From positions 1 through 6,123 of the forward strand of contig PLEA01000495.1 of the NCBI GenBank assembly GCA_003136335.1: DNA of 6,123 bases. Reading direction: 5' to 3'. The notes under the pieces were generated by a model. The model saw only the letters and a program-made list of their open reading frames with translations, did no database searches and was not told where the DNA came from. This DNA is from Acidobacteriaceae bacterium. GTDB taxonomy: Bacteria; Acidobacteriota; Terriglobia; Terriglobales; SbA1. The position numbers and the translations under genes were made by a program. Within the stretch, counting starts at the first letter, position 1, and each line of letters starts with the position of its first letter. Positions 4,741-6,123 of this stretch are shown here, in pieces.

Positions 4741-6123
4741 TCAAAACGGAACGATCTTCTTCAGCCCTTTCTTTTTCTTCTTCTTGCTGCTGGAGAGATC
4801 TGCGTCGCTGGCGGGCGTCGAATTGTCGGTACTCGCCGAAGACGAAGACGGCCCCTGCTGGATTTCGTTCACCTGCGGTGGTGGAGGCAGCGCCTGATCT
4901 CCGCCCGTGTCGGCAAGCTTCAGTTCGTTGGGATCGGCGGGAGCGCTCGGTTTCAACTCATTGGGATCAGCCGCACCTAGCGGCGTGATCGCGGTGGTGG
5001 TGCGTCCGAACGGCGAACCGCCCCCCGGAGTCGCATCCGCAGGCGGCGCCGCCGTATCTGCGGGAGGCTGGTCGGGCTTCACGATCTCCACGCCCACACT
5101 CTTCTCGCTCACGCCTGCCGCCCCGAACGTCTCCGAACGGATGACCGAGGTCGCAGCCACCGGCTCCGGATCGGCCAGCGACGGCTCTCCCACTTTGGCC
5201 GCGTTGGCTACATCCGGCCCTTTCTTTACTATTCCCATGAACTTCTGCACCGCAGTGGATTCACTCCGGCTGGCCAGTTCGGCCCGATTCTGCGCAACCG
5301 CTCCCTTGGTTGGACGGGGAATCGGCTGGTGCAGCCCTGCCAAACGCTTCTTGGCGTCATCGGAGCGGTCCATGAGCGGATAGCGCGTAAGGACCTGCGA
5401 ATAGGCCTGCGACGCTTTCTTGGTCAATTCCCCAATGTAGCGGCCTTTTACCAACTCAGTCGCACAACCGCGCGGCAGGCCGTGCGCGTCGCAGGTGGGC
5501 GCGTTTCTCAGACGTATAATCTGTCCTTCATAATCCTGCCCCAGCAGATAGAGTGCTTCATCGGCGCGGCTGTAAAGCGGATATTTTTCCACCAGCGATT
5601 GCAGGCGCGCGATCGACGCCGGATAAGCCTCGCGCAAGTAGTAGAAGCGTCCAATTCCAAACTCGCGTTCGGCCAGCACCTCCTGCACTTCCAGCAGACG
5701 CTGCTTGGCTTCAGGCACCAGCTTGCTGTCCGGGTACTGCAGAATCATCTTGCGATATTCGTCCTCGGCGCGCTTGGCGTGAGTGTAGTCGCGATCCGCC
5801 TTTTCCATTTGCTGGTAATGGATGTTGGCAATCTTCAACTGCGCTTCAGCCGCTTCCGGCATGTTGGGAAAGAAGATCTCGAAATCGCTGTACTCCTGCT
5901 CGGCCTGCGCCAGGGCAGCCGTTCCACCTTCCGCGTACCAGGAGTCGCCAACCGCCAGCTTGGCGCGCGCAATGTACTCCGAATCCGGGTAGGTATTGAT
6001 CAAAGTCTGCAGCGTCAGCCGCGCCACGTCGAAGCGGTTGTGCCGCATGGCGTCCATGGCCTTGTCGAACAGGACCTTATCTGGCTGCTTCGATCCAAGG
6101 TTGGCCAGCGGGTTCACCGACTT
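4741..6123 (-). CDS. bamD: BamD-like TPR outer-membrane assembly lipoprotein with long C-terminal extension (N-terminus cut)
   Basis: Likely periplasmic, lipid-anchored component of the BAM machinery that folds outer-membrane beta-barrel proteins. The frame is open to the right edge (Lys-Ser-Val-Asn-Pro), so the signal peptide and lipobox cysteine are expected just outside; the GTG at 6117 is probably internal. 460 residues are visible. Residues 1-255 carry TPR-like helical pairs with the recurring BamD signatures INTYPDSEYIARAKL, QYPDSKLVPEAK, KYPLYSRADEALYLLG and RYPLMDRSDDAKKRL. A short insert has two cysteines (CDAHGLPRGC). Residues about 260-460 are a Pro/Ala/Ser-rich tail, probably disordered, containing a doubled ADPNELK and ending in SSSKKKKKKGLKKIVPF. 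E. coli BamD is about 245 residues and lacks this tail. Other TPR lipoproteins (for example CpoB-like) are possible but fit less well. It is followed by a 272-bp gap, so co-transcription with the receiver protein is uncertain. Confidence 0.82.
   Translation of the reverse strand, partial: KSVNPLANLGSKQPDKVLFDKAMDAMRHNRFDVARLTLQTLINTYPDSEYIARAKLAVGDSWYAEGGTAALAQAEQEYSDFEIFFPNMPEAAEAQLKIANIHYQQMEKADRDYTHAKRAEDEYRKMILQYPDSKLVPEAKQRLLEVQEVLAEREFGIGRFYYLREAYPASIARLQSLVEKYPLYSRADEALYLLGQDYEGQIIRLRNAPTCDAHGLPRGCATELVKGRYIGELTKKASQAYSQVLTRYPLMDRSDDAKKRLAGLHQPIPRPTKGAVAQNRAELASRSESTAVQKFMGIVKKGPDVANAAKVGEPSLADPEPVAATSVIRSETFGAAGVSEKSVGVEIVKPDQPPADTAAPPADATPGGGSPFGRTTTAITPLGAADPNELKPSAPADPNELKLADTGGDQALPPPPQVNEIQQGPSSSSASTDNSTPASDADLSSSKKKKKKGLKKIVPF
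4918..4971 (-). repeat. Doubled ADPNELK segment in the BamD-like tail
   Basis: The heptapeptide ADPNELK occurs at visible residues 385-391 (4951-4971) and 396-402 (4918-4938), a 33-bp period. Synonymous changes separate the DNA copies while the peptide is identical, so selection on the peptide is plausible. Confidence 0.6.

Noticed and set aside
4907..5383. 158-codon plus-strand frame, Ser/Ala/Gly-rich
   Set aside because: Antisense shadow of the low-complexity tail of the BamD-like protein.
1..6123. CRISPR array, tRNA or rRNA gene, insertion sequence with inverted ends, toxin-antitoxin or phage-defence operon
   Set aside because: No regularly spaced repeats, cloverleaf, transposase motif or defence-domain signature was seen on either strand; only the two short gene scraps hint at past mobile DNA.

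Overview
The window looks like a chromosomal segment of a moderately GC-rich bacterium, most likely an acidobacterium (Terriglobia-like). This rests on protein character: an extended BamD-like lipoprotein with a lysine-rich tail, and a receiver-domain protein with a very long Ala/Glu-rich tail. The assignment is inference, not a database match. Both window edges cut genes.

Layout, left to right. (1) 1-677, minus strand: the first 225 codons of valyl-tRNA synthetase (valS). A good sigma70-type promoter lies at 763-791. The untranslated leader between them can fold in mutually exclusive ways. (2) 678-1466: a long non-coding stretch, partly AT-rich. It holds a frameshifted remnant of a small helix-turn-helix protein (994-1243, minus) and a perfect 16-bp direct repeat (787-802 and 1263-1278) bracketing that remnant. 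(3) 1467-2267, plus strand: a soluble histidine kinase of the NarX/DegS type (HisKA_3 plus HATPase_c) with no sensor domain and no adjacent DNA-binding response regulator. (4) 2327-4468, minus strand, convergent with the kinase: a 713-residue protein with an intact receiver domain, a disordered linker of about 550 residues and a charged C-terminal helix. Its best start is a TTG at 4468, not the upstream GTG at 4516. (5) 4469-4740: an intergenic region with a candidate promoter, an imperfect tandem repeat, a hairpin and a 24-codon ORF resembling a piece of a Phd/YefM antitoxin. (6) 4741-6123, minus strand: a BamD-like TPR lipoprotein whose signal peptide lies beyond the right edge.

Functionally, valS and bamD are housekeeping genes (translation, outer-membrane assembly). 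Between them sit two signalling proteins that probably do not form a pair, plus gene debris. No complete new defence or mobile system is visible. The most unusual items are the receiver protein's architecture, the foldable valS leader, and the repeat-flanked, frameshifted HTH remnant.
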